Source of the DNA: Sphingomonas morindae
Lineage (GTDB): Bacteria; Pseudomonadota; Alphaproteobacteria; Sphingomonadales; Sphingomonadaceae
Assembly: GCF_023822065.1 (NCBI RefSeq)
Contig: NZ_CP084930.1
Location: forward strand, 2,310,001-2,374,000
Direction: 5' to 3'
Length of the DNA: 64,000 bases
Notes under the pieces: model-generated
The model's input: the letters and a program-made list of their open reading frames with translations, nothing else
Databases searched by the model: none
Told to the model about the DNA's origin: nothing
Part shown: positions 1-15,916 of the stretch, piece by piece
Layout: each line of letters begins with the position of its first letter
How positions within the stretch are numbered: position 1 is the stretch's first letter
Translations under genes and position numbers: made by a program

Positions 1-1126
1 AATACCAGTCGCCCAGGCTTGGCTGGTGGCCGGCAAAGCCGATGGTGAGGAAGCCGTCCGGCCCGAAATTGCTCGGATGCGAGAAGATGGCGCGCTGCGC
101 CGCGAGCGTCGCGGCGCGCGCCTGGCCTTCGGGCAGGGCGGGCGGCAGCGCCTTGCGCCAGGCGAGCAGCCCGATCGGCTGGAACACCGCCGTGCGATAG
201 GTGAGCGAGCGTCCGATCGGCGGATAGCTGCCCTCGGGCCCGATCAGCCGCTCCAGCGACGTGGCATAACGCTGCATCCGCTTCATCGCCTGGGGCAGCA
301 GCGCCGGCGCATCGAGGCTGTTGAACGCCGCCTTGGTGGCGACGAGCACCTCGAGGATCTCGACCATCATCGGGTGCATCACATAGGCGCCGTAATAGTC
401 GAAATGGAAATGCGGCCCATCGGCATACCAGCCATCGCCCACATACCATTCATTGACCTTGCGGATGGCGAGGTCGATCCGCATCGGATCCCACTCCTCG
501 CCGATCGAGAGCAGGAAGGCCTCGTTCATCGCGGCGAACAGCAGCCAATTCTGATAGGGCGGGGAGATGGCGCGCAGCCCCTTGATCTCCTTCACGATGC
601 GCGCCTTGGTGCGGGTGTCGAGCGGCTCCCACAAGGCCTTGGGCGCGCGGATCAGCGCATTGGTGAAATAGGCGGAATCGACCAGCGCCTGGCCGGCGCC
701 GGTCCAGCGGAGATAGTCCGGGCTCGCCGGGTCGACGGCATGGGCATAGCTGGCGAGCGCCTGTTCGGCGAAGCGCGCCCGCAGCCGGCCCTCGGCGTCG
801 TCGCTCGCCGGCAGCGCCAGCCAGGGCGCCATCCCGGCGATCAGCCGCCCGAAACATTCGAGATAGGCGACATCGACCGGGCGGCCATCCCAGGTCGGGC
901 TTAGCTCGGGCTCGAACCGCGCCTTGAGCTGGCCCTCGGCCATGGCGCCCAGCACCGGGCCGGCCATGCGCGCGAGCAGATCGACCATGTAGCGCCGGTC
1001 CGCCCCCGGGGCTGTGGCCGGTGCCGCAGAGCGCGCGGCGGCGGGATCGGCAGCCAGCGCGGCGCCGGCGGCGGCGCCCGCCCCCAGAAAGGCGCGGCGA
1101 TCGAGCGGCGGGACGGGGGACGCCAT
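1..1126 (-). CDS. DUF2264 domain protein, partial (3' end beyond the window)
   Basis: About 375 codons are present and no stop is reached before the left edge. The N terminus carries a Tat-type signal: twin arginine in DRRAFLGAG near residues 9-17, then an alanine-rich hydrophobic stretch. The body has the (alpha/alpha)-barrel-like helical pattern of DUF2264 proteins, with aromatic-rich stretches such as WYADGPHFHFDYYGAYV. DUF2264 proteins recur in pectin and rhamnogalacturonan loci and are presumed periplasmic glycan-processing enzymes, but the reaction is not established. The ATG at 1126 follows the stop of the DUF4861 gene with one base between (TGACATG), so the two are translationally coupled. 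It is the last visible gene of the beta-galactosidase operon. Family call is from memory of motifs; function is inference from context. Confidence 0.8.
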   Translation of the reverse strand, partial: MASPVPPLDRRAFLGAGAAAGAALAADPAAARSAAPATAPGADRRYMVDLLARMAGPVLGAMAEGQLKARFEPELSPTWDGRPVDVAYLECFGRLIAGMAPWLALPASDDAEGRLRARFAEQALASYAHAVDPASPDYLRWTGAGQALVDSAYFTNALIRAPKALWEPLDTRTKARIVKEIKGLRAISPPYQNWLLFAAMNEAFLLSIGEEWDPMRIDLAIRKVNEWYVGDGWYADGPHFHFDYYGAYVMHPMMVEILEVLVATKAAFNSLDAPALLPQAMKRMQRYATSLERLIGPEGSYPPIGRSLTYRTAVFQPIGLLAWRKALPPALPEGQARAATLAAQRAIFSHPSNFGPDGFLTIGFAGHQPSLGDWY

Positions 1127-1127
1127 G

Positions 1128-6253
<5,126 letters not shown>

Positions 6254-6345
6254 TCAAGCGGGATCACGCCGCGGGGAGGAGAGGCGATGCGAACGGGGAT
6301 TCGGCCAGGCTGCGCATCCTGTTTGCGGCCGCTTCGGGGCCGGCG

Positions 6346-7596
6346 ATGAGCGCGGACGCGGCCAGGGCCGGGCTCGGGCGCTATCGCTGGACGATCTGCG
6401 CGCTGCTCTTCGCCGCGACGGCGATCAACTATATCGACCGCCAGATGATCGGCGTGCTCAAGCCGGTGCTGCAGGTCGAGTTCGGCTGGCGCGAAGGCGA
6501 TTACGCCGACATCGTCTTCTGGTTTCAGGCGGCCTATGCGCTCGGCTTTCTGGCGGTGGGGCGCTTCATGGACGCGGTGGGCGCGCGCTTCGGCTATGCC
6601 ATCGCCTTCGGCTTCTGGACGGCGGCGCACATCGCCCATGGCCTGGTGCGCAGCCTGTTCGGCTTCGGCGTCGCGCGGTTCGCGCTCGGCATCGGCGAAA
6701 GCGGCAATTTTCCGGCGGGCCTCAAGGCGGTGGCGGAGTGGTTTCCGCAGCGCGAGCGTGCGCTTGCGGTGGGCATCTTCAACGCCGGCGCGAATGTCGG
6801 GGCGATCGCCACGCCGCTGCTCGTGCCCGCCATCACCGCCGCCTTTGGCTGGCGCCTGGCCTTCATCCTCACCGGCGTGATCGGGCTGGTCTGGGTGGCG
6901 GCGTGGCTGCTCCTCTACCGCTCGCCCGCCGCGCCCATGGGCGGTGCCGAGCCGGCGGCGCCCGCCTTGCCCTGGCTGCGCCTGTTCCGCGTGCGGCAGA
7001 GCTGGGCCTATGCCGTGCCCAAATTCATGACCGATCCGATCTGGTGGATGTTCCTCTTCTGGCTGCCGGACTTTCTCTCGAAACGCTATGGGCTCGATCT
7101 GCGCGGCTTCGGTCCGCCGCTGGTGGTCATCTATATCCTGTCCGATCTCGGCAGCATCGCGGGCGGCGCCGGCTCGTCCTGGCTGGTGCGGCGCGGCTAC
7201 AGCGTCAATCGCGCGCGCAAGCTCACCATGTTGGCCTGCGCGGTGGCGGTGATGCCGATCGCGATCGTGCAGCATATCGATTCCCTCTGGGGCGCGGTGC
7301 TGCTGATCGGCCTCGCCACCGCCGGCCACCAGGCTTTCTCCGCCAATCTGCTGACCGTGCCGTCCGATCTCTTCCCCCGCCACGCGCTGGGATCGGTGGT
7401 GGGCATTGGCGGCACGGCCGGTGCGATCGGTGGCATGCTGATCGCCAAGTTCGTTGGCTATGTGCTTGACATGACAGGCAGTTACACGCCGATCTTCGCG
7501 GTGGCGGCGTCGGCCTATCTGCTCGCGCTGGCCGCGTTGCATCTGCTCAGCCCCCGGCTCGCGCCGGCCGATCTTCCTTCCGGCGAGGCCCTATGA
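6346..7596 (+). CDS. MFS transporter, hexuronate (ExuT/ACS) type
   Basis: A 416-aa protein with twelve predicted membrane segments. Anion:cation symporter features include NYIDRQMIGVLKP in the first helix region and the loop-2/3 area VGRFMDAVGARFGYA. FALGIGESGNFPAGLKAVAEWFP is the ACS-family signature seen in hexuronate and glucarate transporters. It should move a uronic acid or unsaturated uronate across the inner membrane. The ATG at 6346 is 110 bases after the GntR stop, behind operator site 2. The last four bases overlap the GH105 start (ATGA), so transport and hydrolysis are coupled. Exact substrate is inferred from the neighbours. Confidence 0.85.
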   Translation: MSADAARAGLGRYRWTICALLFAATAINYIDRQMIGVLKPVLQVEFGWREGDYADIVFWFQAAYALGFLAVGRFMDAVGARFGYAIAFGFWTAAHIAHGLVRSLFGFGVARFALGIGESGNFPAGLKAVAEWFPQRERALAVGIFNAGANVGAIATPLLVPAITAAFGWRLAFILTGVIGLVWVAAWLLLYRSPAAPMGGAEPAAPALPWLRLFRVRQSWAYAVPKFMTDPIWWMFLFWLPDFLSKRYGLDLRGFGPPLVVIYILSDLGSIAGGAGSSWLVRRGYSVNRARKLTMLACAVAVMPIAIVQHIDSLWGAVLLIGLATAGHQAFSANLLTVPSDLFPRHALGSVVGIGGTAGAIGGMLIAKFVGYVLDMTGSYTPIFAVAASAYLLALAALHLLSPRLAPADLPSGEAL

Positions 7597-8762
7597 TGAT
7601 CCGTTCGCTGCTCCTGTCCTGGCTGGTGGCCACGCCCGCGCTCGCCGCGCCCGCGCCGCCCCCGCCGCCGGCGGCCGCCGCGCCCGCCGAAACGGCGATC
7701 GCCACCGCCGTCACGCTCGCGCGCTGGCAGCTCGCGCGCCTTTCCGACCAGGGCCATGTCGCGCGGGTGACGAGCGAGACCCGCAATCCGCGCAGCTGGG
7801 AACAGGCGGTGTTCTGGATCGGCATGACGGCGCTCGCCGATGCCGGCGCGCCGCCCGACATCCGCCAGGCCATCCTCGCCATGGGCCGGGCGCAGGGCTT
7901 CACCCCGGGCGGCCGGCTCTACCATGCCGATGATCTCGCCATCACCCAGGCCTATCTCTGGGCCGCGCGCCACGGGGCAGGAGCGGCGGCGCTGGCGCCG
8001 ACCCGCGCGCGTCTGGATGCCATTCTCGCCCGGCCGCCCCGGGTCGGCCTTGCCTTCTACCAGCCGCCCCAGGGCTATGACGCGACCGAATGCCTGACGC
8101 GCTGGTGCTGGTGCGACGCGCTGTTCATGGCGCCCCCCGCCTTCCTCGCGCTCAGCCGCGAGACCGGCGATCCGCGCTACGCCGCCTATGCGCTGCGCGA
8201 ATTCTGGGCGACCACCGATTTTCTCTACGATCCCGCCGAGCATCTCTTCTACCGCGACAGCCGCTTTTTCGAGCGGCGCGACGCGAACGGCCGCAAGCTC
8301 TTCTGGAGCCGCGGCAATGGCTGGGTGTTCGCGGGGCTGGCGCGGATCATTACGCTGCTGCCCGCCGGCAGCGCCGATCGCCGGCGCATGGAAGGGCTGT
8401 TCGTCGAGATGGCCGCGCGGTTGAAGACGCTGCAGAAGCCGGACGGCTATTGGGCGCCCTCGCTACTGGCGCCGGAGGGCGCGCCGCCCGAGACCAGCGG
8501 CACCGCCTTCTTCACCTATGGCCTGGCCTGGGGCGTGCACGCCGGGCTGCTCGACGCGGCCGACTATGCCCCCGTCGCGCGGCGCGGCTGGGCGGCGCTG
8601 GTGCGCAGCCTGCGGCCCGACGGCCGGCTCGGCTGGGTGCAGCAGGTCAGCGACCGGCCCGAGCAGGTCGCGCCGGACGATACCCAATATTATGGCGTCG
8701 GGGGTTTCCTGCTCGCCGCCACCGCCATCGCCGCGCTCGATCGATCCGCGCCCCGTCCCTGA
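7593..8762 (+). CDS. Unsaturated uronyl hydrolase, GH105 family, secreted
   Basis: A 389-aa protein with a signal peptide ([18 protein letters not shown]) and a proline-rich linker, followed by the (alpha/alpha)6 barrel typical of GH105/GH88. Visible family segments are [10 protein letters not shown], a Tyr/Asp-containing [26 protein letters not shown] with its conserved Asp, and [17 protein letters not shown]105 enzymes hydrate and release the 4,5-unsaturated uronic acid left by pectate or rhamnogalacturonan lyases. The product rearranges to 5-keto-4-deoxyuronate, the substrate of KduI encoded next. The start overlaps the transporter stop by four bases. The GH105 versus GH88 assignment rests on pattern only. 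Confidence 0.85.
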   Translation: MMIRSLLLSWLVATPALAAPAPPPPPAAAAPAETAIATAVTLARWQLARLSDQGHVARVTSETRNPRSWEQAVFWIGMTALADAGAPPDIRQAILAMGRAQGFTPGGRLYHADDLAITQAYLWAARHGAGAAALAPTRARLDAILARPPRVGLAFYQPPQGYDATECLTRWCWCDALFMAPPAFLALSRETGDPRYAAYALREFWATTDFLYDPAEHLFYRDSRFFERRDANGRKLFWSRGNGWVFAGLARIITLLPAGSADRRRMEGLFVEMAARLKTLQKPDGYWAPSLLAPEGAPPETSGTAFFTYGLAWGVHAGLLDAADYAPVARRGWAALVRSLRPDGRLGWVQQVSDRPEQVAPDDTQYYGVGGFLLAATAIAALDRSAPRP

Positions 8763-8779
8763 TCCCGGAGACCCGCCCC

Positions 8780-9616
8780 GTGTACGAGAAAACCTTCTAC
8801 GCCACCCATCCCGACATGATGGAAGGCGCGTCCAACGCGGATCTGCGCGCGCGCTATCTCGTCGAGGGGCTGTTCCGCCCCGGCGAGATCGTGCTCACCT
8901 ATTCGCACGGCGAGCGTTTCGTGATCGGCGGCGCGGTGCCCGGCGCCGATCCGCTCGCGCTGCCGCGCCAGCAGGAGCCGGCGAGCGCGGCGGGCCATGC
9001 GCTGCTCGAGCGGCGGGAGCTGGGTGTCGTCAATATCGGCGCCGGCACGGGAAGCGTCACCGTCGATGGCGAGGCGATCAGCCTTGCCAAATATGAAGCG
9101 CTCTACGTGCCGATGGGCAGCGAGGAGGTGGTGTTCGCGGGCGAGGGGGCGCGCTTCTACCTGCTCAGCGTGCCCGCGCATCGCCGCCATGGGCTGCGCA
9201 AGCTCACTCTGGCCGATGCCAATCCGATGGAGCGCGGCAGCCTGGAGACCTCGAACGAGCGGACCATCTACCAGCTGGTGCTGCCGCACACCTGCGCCAG
9301 CGCCTCGCTATGCCTCGGCATGACCCTGCTCAAGCCCGGCAGCGTGTGGAACACCATGCCGCCGCACGTCCATGAGCGCCGATCGGAAATCTATCTCTAT
9401 TTCGATCTGCCCGAGGAGGATCGCGTCTTCCACTATATGGGCCAGCCCGATGGGTTGCGGCACATCGTGATGCGCAACGAGGAGGCGGTGATCTCGCCGC
9501 CCTGGTCGGTCCATATGGGCAGCGGCACGCGCGCCTATGCCTTTATCTGGGCGATGGCCGGCGAGAACCTCGATTACAACGACATGGACGTGAAGGATAT
9601 CTGCCAGCTCTGCTGA
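8780..9616 (+). CDS. kduI: 5-dehydro-4-deoxy-D-glucuronate isomerase KduI
   Basis: The product is 278 aa, the same length as E. coli KduI. It interconverts 5-keto-4-deoxyuronate and 3-deoxy-D-glycero-2,5-hexodiulosonate in cytosolic pectin catabolism. The metal site is complete: His196, His198 and Glu203 in [15 protein letters not shown] and His245 in [10 protein letters not shown], at the same numbers as the E. coli enzyme. The start is GTG at 8780 ([11 protein letters not shown]), with GGAG a few bases upstream and 17 bases after the GH105 stop. A longer in-frame reading upstream is antisense-like noise inside GH105. The next enzyme, KduD, is not in this window. Confidence 0.95.
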   Translation: MYEKTFYATHPDMMEGASNADLRARYLVEGLFRPGEIVLTYSHGERFVIGGAVPGADPLALPRQQEPASAAGHALLERRELGVVNIGAGTGSVTVDGEAISLAKYEALYVPMGSEEVVFAGEGARFYLLSVPAHRRHGLRKLTLADANPMERGSLETSNERTIYQLVLPHTCASASLCLGMTLLKPGSVWNTMPPHVHERRSEIYLYFDLPEEDRVFHYMGQPDGLRHIVMRNEEAVISPPWSVHMGSGTRAYAFIWAMAGENLDYNDMDVKDICQLC

Positions 9617-9759
9617 GCAGGCCGCCACCTGCCGGCATCGCGGCCGGGCGGCGCCCGCGGGCCGTCCGGCGGGCGTCGTGGGGGGCGCCCTGATATGTCA
9701 TTCAAATCGACCGCATACGCAATCTGATCTCCACCAGCGTCAATAATTTGATGCAAAAC

Positions 9760-9770
9760 TTGTACTACAA
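9760..9770. promoter_or_regulatory. FadR-type GntR operator, site 3
   Basis: TTGTACTACAA is an exact TNGTNNNACNA match and lies in the perfect inverted repeat CTTGTACTACAAG, 80 bases before the TonB receptor ATG. It shares TACAAGCTCT with site 1. This links the outer-membrane receptor to the regulator at 5468-6235. Confidence 0.65.
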
Positions 9771-9849
9771 GCTCTTGCGCATCGAACCGACTCCTTCTAT
9801 GCAGAATGCAAGCCGGCAGCAGTTCGGCTCCTGCATGGGGAGGATTATC

Positions 9850-12147
9850 ATGCGCGTGAAACCCGTCGCCGCGCTGACCAAGGGTCTGGCGCTGAGCAGC
9901 CTGTCCGCCATCGCCACCGCCGCGCTGGCCCAGCCCGCCCCCGTCGCCACAGACGCGCCGCCCGCGCCGATGACGACCCCGCAGGCCGCCGAGCAGGGCA
10001 CGCCGCCCGGCGCCGCCATCGCGGACATCGTCGTCACCGCGCAGAAGCGATCGCAGCGTGTGCAGGATGTGCCGCTCGCGGTGCAGGTGGTGACCGAAAG
10101 CACGCTCCAGTCGCAGGGCGTGCGCCAGTTCGCCGATCTCACCAAGGCCACGCCCTCGCTGCTGATCCGGCCTTCGGAGCAGCCGGTCAACAATTCGCTG
10201 TCGGTGCGCGGCATCGGCACCTTCGCCTTCTCGCCCGGCGTGGAGCAGAGCGTCGCGGTGCAGATCGACGATGTGCCCGTGCAATTCGTCGCGCGCGCCT
10301 TCGCCGATCTCAGCGATATCGAGCGCATCGAGGTGCTGCGCGGGCCGCAAAGCACGCTCTATGGCCGCTCCGCCTCGGCGGGCCTGATCAACATCGTCAC
10401 CCAGGCGCCGACCAAGACGCTCACCGGCCGGGTGAGCGGCCTCGTCACCGCCGATGACGAGCAGCAGATCATGGGCGCGCTGTCCGGCCCGCTCACCGAT
10501 AGGCTCGGCTTTCGGGTGAGCGGCAATTATGATCGCTGGTCCGGCAACGTCCACAATCTGGCGACGGACGATACCGTCAACGGCTTCCGCACCCTCTCGC
10601 TCAAGGGCAAGCTGGTCTGGGATCCGACTTCGGCGCTCAGCATCACCGCGCAGGGCGGCTATATCGACGGGCGCACGACGATCGGCCGGCCCTTCATCCG
10701 GGTGTCGCCCAATGCCCGGCTGCGCGGCGTACCCGCCTATGGCCCCTCCGTCTTCGCGCCCGGCGTGACCTTTTCCGACGACAATCAGGATGTCGTCAAC
10801 AACATCAACTCCGGCACCAAATATCGCGACTATTCGGCGTCGCTCCGGGCGTCGCTGGATCTCGGCTTCGCCACATTCATGTCGATCACCGGCTATGACC
10901 GCTTCCGCCAGTTCGACATTCTCGATCAGGACGAATCCGCCATTGCCGCGCTGGACAATCGCCAGTTCGGCACCTTCCGCACCACGAGCTGGAGCCAGGA
11001 GCTGCGGCTCGTCTCGCCGAGCCGGCATCGGCTGCGCTACACGCTCGGTCTTTTCTATGCGAGCCTGGACCTGACCCGACCCTTTGTGCGCGGCCCCTTC
11101 TTCTCGCTCGCCAATTGGTACGCCACCACCGGCACCAAGCAATATGCCGCCTTCGGCCAGGTGGAATATGATATCTTGCGCAACACCACGCTGATCGGCG
11201 GCGTGCGCGCCGGCCGCAGCGCGATCCGCTACACCTTCCTCGATCATGTCGCCAATGATGCGCGCTTCGCCGGGCACGACGCCGACAATTACGAGACGTA
11301 CAAGCTCGGATTGCAGCAGAAATTCACCCCCGATCTGATGGCCTTCGCCACCTTCGCCACGGGCTATAAGAGCCTCGCCTACGATATCGGCACGGGCTTC
11401 AACCAGCTTCGCCAGGATTCCGGGCCGGTGCGGCCCGAAACCTCCAAGGATTGGCAGGCGGGCATCAAGTCGCAGCTGTTCGATCGCCGCGTCACCCTCA
11501 ACCTCACGCTGTTCAACACCCGCTTCAAGAATTTCCAGGCGCAGGGCATCGAGACGCTGGCGGACGGCACGAGCAATTTCCGGCTCGCCAATGTCGGCCG
11601 GCTGCGCACGCGCGGCGTCGAGCTGGAGGGCAGCGTGCGCGTGGCGGACGATCTGTCGGTGTCGGGCGGCGTCACCTATGCCGATGCGCGCATCCTCTCC
11701 TTCCCCTTCGCCCAATGCTATCCCGGGCAGACGGCGGCGCAGGGCTGCACCGGCACGCCGGCGCGGCAGGATCTGGCCGGCTTCCGCCCGGCGCAGGCGC
11801 CGCTCTGGAAGCTCGCCGCCAATGCCGAATATACGCCGCACCTCACCAGCCGCCTCGATGGCCTGGTGCAGCTGGCCTATAGCTACCAGAGCGCGATCAA
11901 TTTCGGGATCAACCAGGATCCGCAGACGCGCCAGCCCGGCTACGGCATCGCCAATATCTCGCTCGGTATCCGGCCGCCCGATCGCCGGTGGGAGCTGGTC
12001 GGCTTCGTCAACAACCTGTTCGACAAGCACTATTTCTCGAACATGACCAATTCGTTCGGCAATCAGGGCAACCAGCTGGCGACGCAGAGCTATCTCGCGC
12101 GCGATTTCAACCGCTATGGCGGCGTCCGCGCGAGCTTCAAATTCTGA
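9850..12147 (+). CDS. TonB-dependent outer-membrane receptor
   Basis: A 765-aa protein. I took the ATG at 9850 because GGGGAGG lies just upstream and the signal peptide (MRVKPVAALTKGLALSSLSA...ALA) is well formed. A TonB box-like ADIVVTAQKRSQ (about residue 58) is followed by the plug domain, including IERIEVLRGPQSTLYGRSASAGLINIVT. The 22-strand barrel follows and ends with an aromatic C-terminal residue (RASFKF). The receptor probably imports pectin or rhamnogalacturonan oligosaccharides. It follows kduI by 233 bases with its own upstream operator (site 3), so it is likely a separate transcription unit in the same regulon. Substrate is inferred from context. Confidence 0.9.
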   Translation: MRVKPVAALTKGLALSSLSAIATAALAQPAPVATDAPPAPMTTPQAAEQGTPPGAAIADIVVTAQKRSQRVQDVPLAVQVVTESTLQSQGVRQFADLTKATPSLLIRPSEQPVNNSLSVRGIGTFAFSPGVEQSVAVQIDDVPVQFVARAFADLSDIERIEVLRGPQSTLYGRSASAGLINIVTQAPTKTLTGRVSGLVTADDEQQIMGALSGPLTDRLGFRVSGNYDRWSGNVHNLATDDTVNGFRTLSLKGKLVWDPTSALSITAQGGYIDGRTTIGRPFIRVSPNARLRGVPAYGPSVFAPGVTFSDDNQDVVNNINSGTKYRDYSASLRASLDLGFATFMSITGYDRFRQFDILDQDESAIAALDNRQFGTFRTTSWSQELRLVSPSRHRLRYTLGLFYASLDLTRPFVRGPFFSLANWYATTGTKQYAAFGQVEYDILRNTTLIGGVRAGRSAIRYTFLDHVANDARFAGHDADNYETYKLGLQQKFTPDLMAFATFATGYKSLAYDIGTGFNQLRQDSGPVRPETSKDWQAGIKSQLFDRRVTLNLTLFNTRFKNFQAQGIETLADGTSNFRLANVGRLRTRGVELEGSVRVADDLSVSGGVTYADARILSFPFAQCYPGQTAAQGCTGTPARQDLAGFRPAQAPLWKLAANAEYTPHLTSRLDGLVQLAYSYQSAINFGINQDPQTRQPGYGIANISLGIRPPDRRWELVGFVNNLFDKHYFSNMTNSFGNQGNQLATQSYLARDFNRYGGVRASFKF

Positions 12148-12198
12148 ATTCGGCGGCGTGGCCCCGACGGCGCCGCCGCCGCCGGGGCCCGCCTTCCG

Positions 12199-13275
<1,077 letters not shown>

Positions 13276-13330
13276 GGACGTCTCTCTCTCCAGACAGGCG
13301 CGGGATGTGTGCGGCCGAACACGCGATATC

Positions 13331-13342
13331 GCAAGCGGTTGC
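13331..13342. promoter_or_regulatory. Possible LacI-family operator before the aldo/keto reductase
   Basis: GCAAGCGGTTGC has a central CG and near-perfect dyad symmetry (one mismatched pair), the pattern of LacI/GalR-family operators. It lies 56 bases upstream of the reductase ATG at 13275. It differs from the TGATAGCGCTATCA type further right, so it would need a different regulator. Single occurrence, hence weak. Confidence 0.3.
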
Positions 13343-13523
13343 CTGCGCCGCGCGGGCACGCGGCCAAAGGCTCCGCCGGTCGGGCCGGCGGACCGGCCCG
13401 TCGCCCCGGCCTGATCCATGTGGCGGCGGGGCCGGCCCGGCCACCCGCATCGCGCGTCCTTGTGCCCGCGCGGTCCGCCGCCGCGCGCCGGACCGGCCCC
13501 ACGCCTGGAAGCGGAGATTAAGC

Positions 13524-14375
13524 ATGCGCGTGCACCATCTCAATTGCGGCACCGATTGCCCGCTGGGCGGCGCGCTGTTCGATGGCCGCAGCGTCGCGCC
13601 GCTCGGCCGGCTGGTGTGCCATTGCCTGCTGATCGAGACACCCCGCGACGGGCTCGTGCTGGTCGATACCGGCTATGGCCTGCGCGATGTCGAGCATCCG
13701 CACCGCGGGCCGCATCCGCGCATCACCCGCTTCATGCGCGGCCTGCTCAACATCCGCCTGCGCGCGGAGGAGACGGCGCGCCGCCAGATCGAGGCGCTCG
13801 GCTTCGATGCCGGGGATGTCCGCCACATCGTGCTCACCCATCTCGATTTCGACCATGCCGGCGGGCTCGAGGATTTTCCGCAGGCGCGGGTGCATCTGCT
13901 CGATGCGGAATGGCAGGCCGCCAGCGGACCCCGGCGCGGCTTCGTGACGCGCAACCGCTACCGGCCCCGCCAGTTCGATTCGGTGCGGCAATGGCGCCGC
14001 TATGGCGCGCAGGGCGCATCCTGGTTCGGCTTCGATGCGGTGCGGGATCTCGAGGGCTTGCCGCCCGAGATCCTGATGGTGCCGCTGCCGGGCCATAGCT
14101 GGGGCCATGCGGGGGTGGCGATCGAGCGGCCCGAGGGCTGGCTCCTCCACGCCGGCGACGCCTATTTCTACCGGGGCGAGATGCGCGAGGCGGTGCGCCG
14201 CTGCACGCCGGGCCTCGCGGCCTATCAGCGCATGATGGAGGTGGATCGCACCGCGCGCCTCGGCAACCAGGCCCGCCTCCGCACCCTGTCGCGCGCGCAT
14301 GCCGCCGAAGTCCGCCTGGTCTGCGCGCACGACGCCACCGAATTCGAGCACGCCGCCGCCGGCCGCCTGCTCTGA
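13524..14375 (+). CDS. MBL-fold metallo-hydrolase (lactonase-like)
   Basis: A 283-aa metallo-beta-lactamase fold protein. The metal motif is HLDFDH (His106, Asp108, Asp110, His111), so the second His of the usual HxHxDH is an Asp. Further ligands are His in PLPGHSWGHAG and Asp in LLHAGDAYFY. The overall arrangement resembles quorum-quenching-type lactonases and related hydrolases, with no signal peptide. The ATG at 13524 follows GGAGATTAAGC. A longer upstream reading is unlikely, because it would run antisense to the neighbour. The gene is monocistronic. The substrate cannot be read from the sequence. Confidence 0.85.
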   Translation: MRVHHLNCGTDCPLGGALFDGRSVAPLGRLVCHCLLIETPRDGLVLVDTGYGLRDVEHPHRGPHPRITRFMRGLLNIRLRAEETARRQIEALGFDAGDVRHIVLTHLDFDHAGGLEDFPQARVHLLDAEWQAASGPRRGFVTRNRYRPRQFDSVRQWRRYGAQGASWFGFDAVRDLEGLPPEILMVPLPGHSWGHAGVAIERPEGWLLHAGDAYFYRGEMREAVRRCTPGLAAYQRMMEVDRTARLGNQARLRTLSRAHAAEVRLVCAHDATEFEHAAAGRLL

Positions 14376-14396
14376 CCTTCGGGTCGGGCGGCAGGG

Positions 14397-15533
14397 CTAG
14401 CGGCGCGGCTGGGCGGCGAACCAGGGAATGAGACGCGCCAGCGCCGTCTCGACGCGATCGGTGGAGACGGCGAAGCTGAAGCGCAGGAAGCGATGGCCTT
14501 CGACCGGATCGAAATCGATCCCCGGCGCGGTGGCGACGCCGGTATCGTGCAGCAGCCGCTCGCAAAAGTTGAGGCTGTCCGCGGTGAGATGGCCGATATC
14601 GGCATAGATGTAGAAGGCGCCGTCCGGCGGCGCGATGCGGGCCAGACCGAGGCGGGGCAGGGCGGCGAGCAGCAGATCGCGGTTGCGCGCATAGGTGGCG
14701 ACATGGCCGTCCAGCTCGTCGCGGCCCTCGAAGGCGGCGAGGCCGGCATGCTGGCTGAGCGATGGGGGCGTGAGGAAGAAATTGCCGATCCGCGCGCGTG
14801 CCGCGTCGAGCAGAGCCGGCGGCACCACCAGCCAGCCGAGCCGCCAGCCCGCCATGCTGAAATATTTGGAGAAGCTGTTGATGACCAGCGCCTCGGGCGC
14901 GCTCCGCAGCAGCGAGCGGGTCGGGGCGCCATAGCTCAGCCCATGATAAATCTCGTCCGAGATCAGGCCGATGCCCCGCGCGCGGCACAGCGCCGCGATG
15001 GCGGCAAGCTCGGCCTCGGGGATGATCGTGCCGGTCGGGTTGGCGGGGCTGGCCAGGATCAGCCCGTCGGGCGCGGGATCGAGCGCGGCGATGGCGGCGG
15101 CGCTGATCTGGAAGCCCTGTTCGGCGCCGCAGGCCAGTTCCACCGGCACCATGTGCAGCGCCTTCAGCGTGTTGCGATACGCCACATAGCCCGGCCGGGC
15201 GAGCGCGACGCGCGCGCCGGGGGCAAAGCGCGTGGTGAGCGCCAGCACGAGCGCCGGAGACGCGCCGCAGGTGAGCAGAATCTGCTCGGAATCGATCGAA
15301 ACCTGCTGGGTTTCGGCATAATGGCGCGCGATTCTGGCCTTGAGCGCGGGGCTTTCCCAATAGCCCATGGCGTCGCTGTCCAGCACACGGTGCGCGGCGG
15401 CGATCGCCGCCGCCGGCGCGCCGGTGGAAGGCTGGCCGAACTCCATATGGATCACCGAGCGGCCCTCGCTGGCGAGGCGATGGGCCTGGCGGCTGATCGA
15501 GATGGCGTGGAAGGGATCGATGGCGGCGGTCAT
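14397..15533 (-). CDS. Pyridoxal-phosphate aminotransferase, class I/II
   Basis: A 378-aa fold-type I PLP enzyme. The PLP lysine lies in SFSKYFSMAGWRLGW; the Asn and Asp/Tyr that hold the cofactor are in ASPANPTGTII and LISDEIYHGLSYG; the C-terminal substrate-carboxylate Arg is in FLRFSFAVS. These place it among aspartate/aromatic aminotransferase-like enzymes. No signal peptide. It is convergent with the MBL-fold gene, with 21 bases between stops. The amino donor and acceptor are unknown. Confidence 0.9.
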   Translation of the reverse strand: MTAAIDPFHAISISRQAHRLASEGRSVIHMEFGQPSTGAPAAAIAAAHRVLDSDAMGYWESPALKARIARHYAETQQVSIDSEQILLTCGASPALVLALTTRFAPGARVALARPGYVAYRNTLKALHMVPVELACGAEQGFQISAAAIAALDPAPDGLILASPANPTGTIIPEAELAAIAALCRARGIGLISDEIYHGLSYGAPTRSLLRSAPEALVINSFSKYFSMAGWRLGWLVVPPALLDAARARIGNFFLTPPSLSQHAGLAAFEGRDELDGHVATYARNRDLLLAALPRLGLARIAPPDGAFYIYADIGHLTADSLNFCERLLHDTGVATAPGIDFDPVEGHRFLRFSFAVSTDRVETALARLIPWFAAQPRR

Positions 15534-15579
15534 GCCGGCTCTTTACGCCCCGCGCCGGCCCGCGCAACGCCCCTGCGGC

Positions 15580-15831
15580 TCAGCTCGGATGCGCCTCGCC
15601 CGTGCGCGCGCCCAGGCCCTCGCGCTCGGCGATGGCGCGGATCCCCTCCGCCCCGTAATTTTCCTGAGTGACGGTGATGATGCGCGCATGGGCGAAGCGG
15701 GCGCTGTCCCAGCCCATCGCCAGCGTCACCAGCTCGCGCAGCGTGCCGCGCGCGAGATGCACCGCTTCGTCGCCGGGGCGTTCGTCCTGGCTCTCGTAGA
15801 GCGCCGCCTGTTCCTCGAGATTGTAGATCAT
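15580..15831 (-). CDS. Small protein of unknown function (83 aa)
   Basis: The ATG at 15831 has a strong ribosome-binding site (GAGGAGG, about 6-8 bases upstream), which decides the start over a longer upstream reading. The sequence is hydrophilic, has no membrane segment, and contains MIYNLEEQAALYESQDERPGDE, then a helical ELVTLAMGWDSARFAHARIIT. I do not recognise the family. It is downstream of the 41-aa ORF and the Tad pilus operon on the same strand, and 46 bases from the aminotransferase start, with which it may be co-transcribed. Confidence 0.65.
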   Translation of the reverse strand: MIYNLEEQAALYESQDERPGDEAVHLARGTLRELVTLAMGWDSARFAHARIITVTQENYGAEGIRAIAEREGLGARTGEAHPS

Positions 15832-15916
15832 GCCGGGCCTCCTCGCTGCTGCCGTCGACGCGAGGAGCGCGGGAAGGCGGCTGCGGTTCCCGGTCGCGGG
15901 GACGCGCGCGAGCGGC

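Noticed and set aside
9617-9849. Possible terminator after kduI
   Set aside because: GC-rich symmetric sequence is present near 9650-9690 but has no T-run and no single clean stem.
12148-12198. GGC-rich repeat-like sequence between the TonB receptor and aldo/keto reductase
   Set aside because: Simple GC-rich runs common throughout this genome; no terminator tail or repeat unit elsewhere.
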